DNA of 64,000 nucleotides, taken from the NCBI RefSeq assembly GCF_015350905.1, contig NZ_JADKRZ010000001.1, positions 62,001 through 126,000 of the forward strand. The letters are read 5' to 3'. Positions 61,220-64,000 of this stretch are shown piece by piece. Both the position numbers and the translations under genes were made by a program. Position 1 is the stretch's first letter. Each line of letters starts with the position of its first letter. The DNA is from Curtobacterium sp. VKM Ac-2865. GTDB taxonomy: Bacteria > Actinomycetota > Actinomycetes > Actinomycetales > Microbacteriaceae. Below the pieces are notes generated by a model. The model worked only from the letters and a program-made list of their open reading frames with translations, did no database searches and was not told where the DNA came from.

Positions 61220-61315
61220 CTAGGAGTGCACCGAGGGGAGCAGCACGACGGCGAGGACCGTCGCCGGGACGGCCACCGAGGTGAGGATGACGAGGAACAT
61301 CGTCAGGCGGTTCAT
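61220..61315 (-). CDS. 31-residue single-helix membrane peptide
   Basis: The frame reads MNRLTMFLVILTSVAVPATV and then LAVVLLPSVHS, one hydrophobic helix with a short basic start. ATG 61315 has AGGGAG eight bases upstream and lies 14 bases after the glmS stop, so it is probably translated in the glmS operon. No homologue is recognised. Confidence 0.6.
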   Translation of the reverse strand: MNRLTMFLVILTSVAVPATVLAVVLLPSVHS

Positions 61316-61329
61316 GCGGGTCTCCCTGG

Positions 61330-63111
<1,782 letters not shown>

Positions 63112-63523
63112 CGTGGATCCCTTCGGGTGGGAGGGGTGGGGGGAGCGGGTCGGCACCGACCGCCACTCGGGTCAGCCACGCGATCGGGGTTCGTCGACCT
63201 GGACCGCCGCCCGTCCTCGGATCAGGCGAGGACGGACGACGGCGTCCTGGGGTCGATCGTTCGGGTCCGATCGGGGTACCGCGGCCGGCCTCCCGGGGGA
63301 GGCGCGGCGGCCGGTGCACAGACAGCATCACCGGCGCGGCTGCCGCCGGACAACGTCCGCCGACGACTGTTGCGGTTCCCCGCGCACCAGGTGCGAGACT
63401 GCGGTGCCCGATGCGGGGTCACGCAACCGGTGGACCGAACGGTGGGTGCGCGACCAGCAGACAGACGGGAGGCCCGGTGCCAGCTGGCACCGGGCCTCCC
63501 GTGTGTGGATGGGCGGGTTCAGA
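63112..63523. other. 412-base gap upstream of glmS, no gene
   Basis: The region between glmS and the LuxR-type gene, both on the minus strand, holds the family A palindrome at 63465-63502 and the glmS leader. I see no convincing coding frame; the GC-rich open frames here do not start with an RBS or show conserved motifs. Confidence 0.5.
63465..63502 (-). terminator. Perfect 38-base palindrome (family A)
   Basis: ACGGGAGGCCCGGTGCCAG and its complement meet at CCAG/CTGG. The 38 bases are identical to the core of the element after ffh (3015-3052). It lies 21 bases past the stop of the LuxR-type gene on the minus strand. Confidence 0.68.
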
Positions 63524-64000
63524 TCACGTGAGCAGCGCGACCAGGTGGGAGCGCGACCGCGCCCCGACCTTGCGGTAGATCTGCGTCAGCCGCAGCTCGA
63601 CCGTGCGCTGGGACATGTACAGCGACGAGGCGATCTCGCGGTTGCGGTAGCCCTCCGTCACCTTCTGCACCACGGCACGCTCCTCCGCGGTCAGCGAGGT
63701 GAGCACTGCCGACGCGTCCGGCGCGCTCCGCGGCGTCCCGGGGGTGCCCGGGGTGGTCGCGGAGAGGAGCACGCCGGAGCGCACCGCACCGGAGAACGGA
63801 CCGGAGCCGACGACGCCACCGAGGGTGGGCATCGCGACCGTCGGGGCCGGCGTCACGAGCGGACGTCGGAGACCGGCGGCCTCGTAGGCCGCCGCGGCTG
63901 CTGCACCCAGGCGGGCACGGTCGGCGGGGGTGCCGACCGCGGCGAGGGCCGCGAACGTCCGAGCACGCTCGAACTGCGAGTCCGCCGGCTGGAAGACCTC
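63524..64000 (-). CDS. LuxR-family regulator, C-terminal part (truncated by the window)
   Basis: The frame stays open to the window edge. The visible end has a helical Ala-rich stretch (FERARTFAALAAVGTPADRA type, as in MalT/LAL regulators), a Pro/Gly/Thr linker and the LuxR helix-turn-helix LTAEERAVVQKVTEGYRNRE with MSQRTVELRLTQIYRKVG. GTG 63856 would be an internal start; the true start is outside. The target genes are unknown. Confidence 0.75.
   Translation of the reverse strand, partial: EVFQPADSQFERARTFAALAAVGTPADRARLGAAAAAAYEAAGLRRPLVTPAPTVAMPTLGGVVGSGPFSGAVRSGVLLSATTPGTPGTPRSAPDASAVLTSLTAEERAVVQKVTEGYRNREIASSLYMSQRTVELRLTQIYRKVGARSRSHLVALLT

Noticed and set aside
63112-63200. glmS ribozyme upstream of glmS
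   Set aside because: No recognisable ribozyme core is seen in the leader; that class is typical of Firmicutes.

Overview
The window is about 70% GC, with short operons, GTG starts, many leaderless promoters, an Lsr2 nucleoid protein and a tmRNA tag reading ANSKRTDFALAA. Gene order around ffh-rpsP-trmD, lepB-rnhB-lsr2-comM-dprA-xerC, rpsB-tsf-pyrH-frr-cdsA and prfB-ftsE-ftsX-smpB-ssrA is the core chromosome of an actinobacterium of the family Microbacteriaceae. A cluster that looks like a cyclohexanecarboxyl-CoA pathway points to Curtobacterium, because omega-cyclohexyl fatty acids are a known trait of Curtobacterium pusillum. The genus call is an inference. I see no tRNA, rRNA, insertion sequence, prophage or CRISPR array.

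Layout. 1-3,000: SRP genes ftsY and ffh, the latter behind a duplicated leaderless promoter/start. 3,213-11,975: an accessory block between ffh and rpsP, made of a YbdK-type carboxylate-amine ligase and, divergently, a four-gene operon: an EPSP-synthase-like/CoA-ligase fusion, an acyl-CoA dehydrogenase, a FabL-type reductase and a dienoyl-CoA-reductase-type flavoprotein. 12,144-15,563: rpsP, khpA, rimM, trmD, map (reverse) and rplS. 15,708-22,207: lepB, rnhB, a DUF2469 gene, lsr2, yraN, comM, dprA, xerC. 22,285-24,754: an M23 peptidase and a sugar porter separated by a repeat-bearing 415-base gap. 25,007-29,339: rpsB, tsf, pyrH, frr, cdsA. 29,413-36,959: cell-envelope and polar-growth type genes (DivIVA-domain proteins, a long coiled coil, a transglycosylase-like protein, a membrane protein, a thioredoxin-TPR protein). 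37,241-44,050 (reverse): glgX-glgE-glgB for glycogen-type alpha-glucan. 44,107-46,993: cysteine desulfurase and a secreted GH16 enzyme. 47,106-50,943: prfB, ftsE, ftsX, smpB, ssrA. 51,115-53,759: a lysine-tailed protein and an amino acid permease. 53,795-56,175: a two-component pair facing a secreted HbpS-like protein, resembling the Streptomyces SenS-SenR-HbpS redox/heme sensor. 56,312-59,703: a sulfur-type pair (flavin monooxygenase and O-acetylhomoserine sulfhydrylase) and a uridine-kinase-like gene. 59,901-63,111 (reverse): glmS, a 31-residue membrane peptide, an M50-type peptidase and a Nudix hydrolase. 63,524-64,000: the end of a LuxR-type regulator.

How the parts work together. The proposed pathway takes shikimate, or a product made from it, through CoA activation, dehydration and repeated enoyl reductions to cyclohexanecarboxyl-CoA, a starter for omega-cyclohexyl fatty acids. 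The first protein keeps several shikimate-binding residues of EPSP synthase but has lost several PEP/phosphate-site residues, so it probably does different chemistry on a related substrate.

Non-coding structure is unusually regular. One family of palindromes (core GACGGGAGGC / GCCTCCCGTC) sits at gene 3' ends. A second element, built from 19-base units (consensus GCGTAGnnGGTCGAATCGC) and capped by a perfect hairpin, follows the stop codons of ybdK, trmD and glgB in the sense orientation of each gene.
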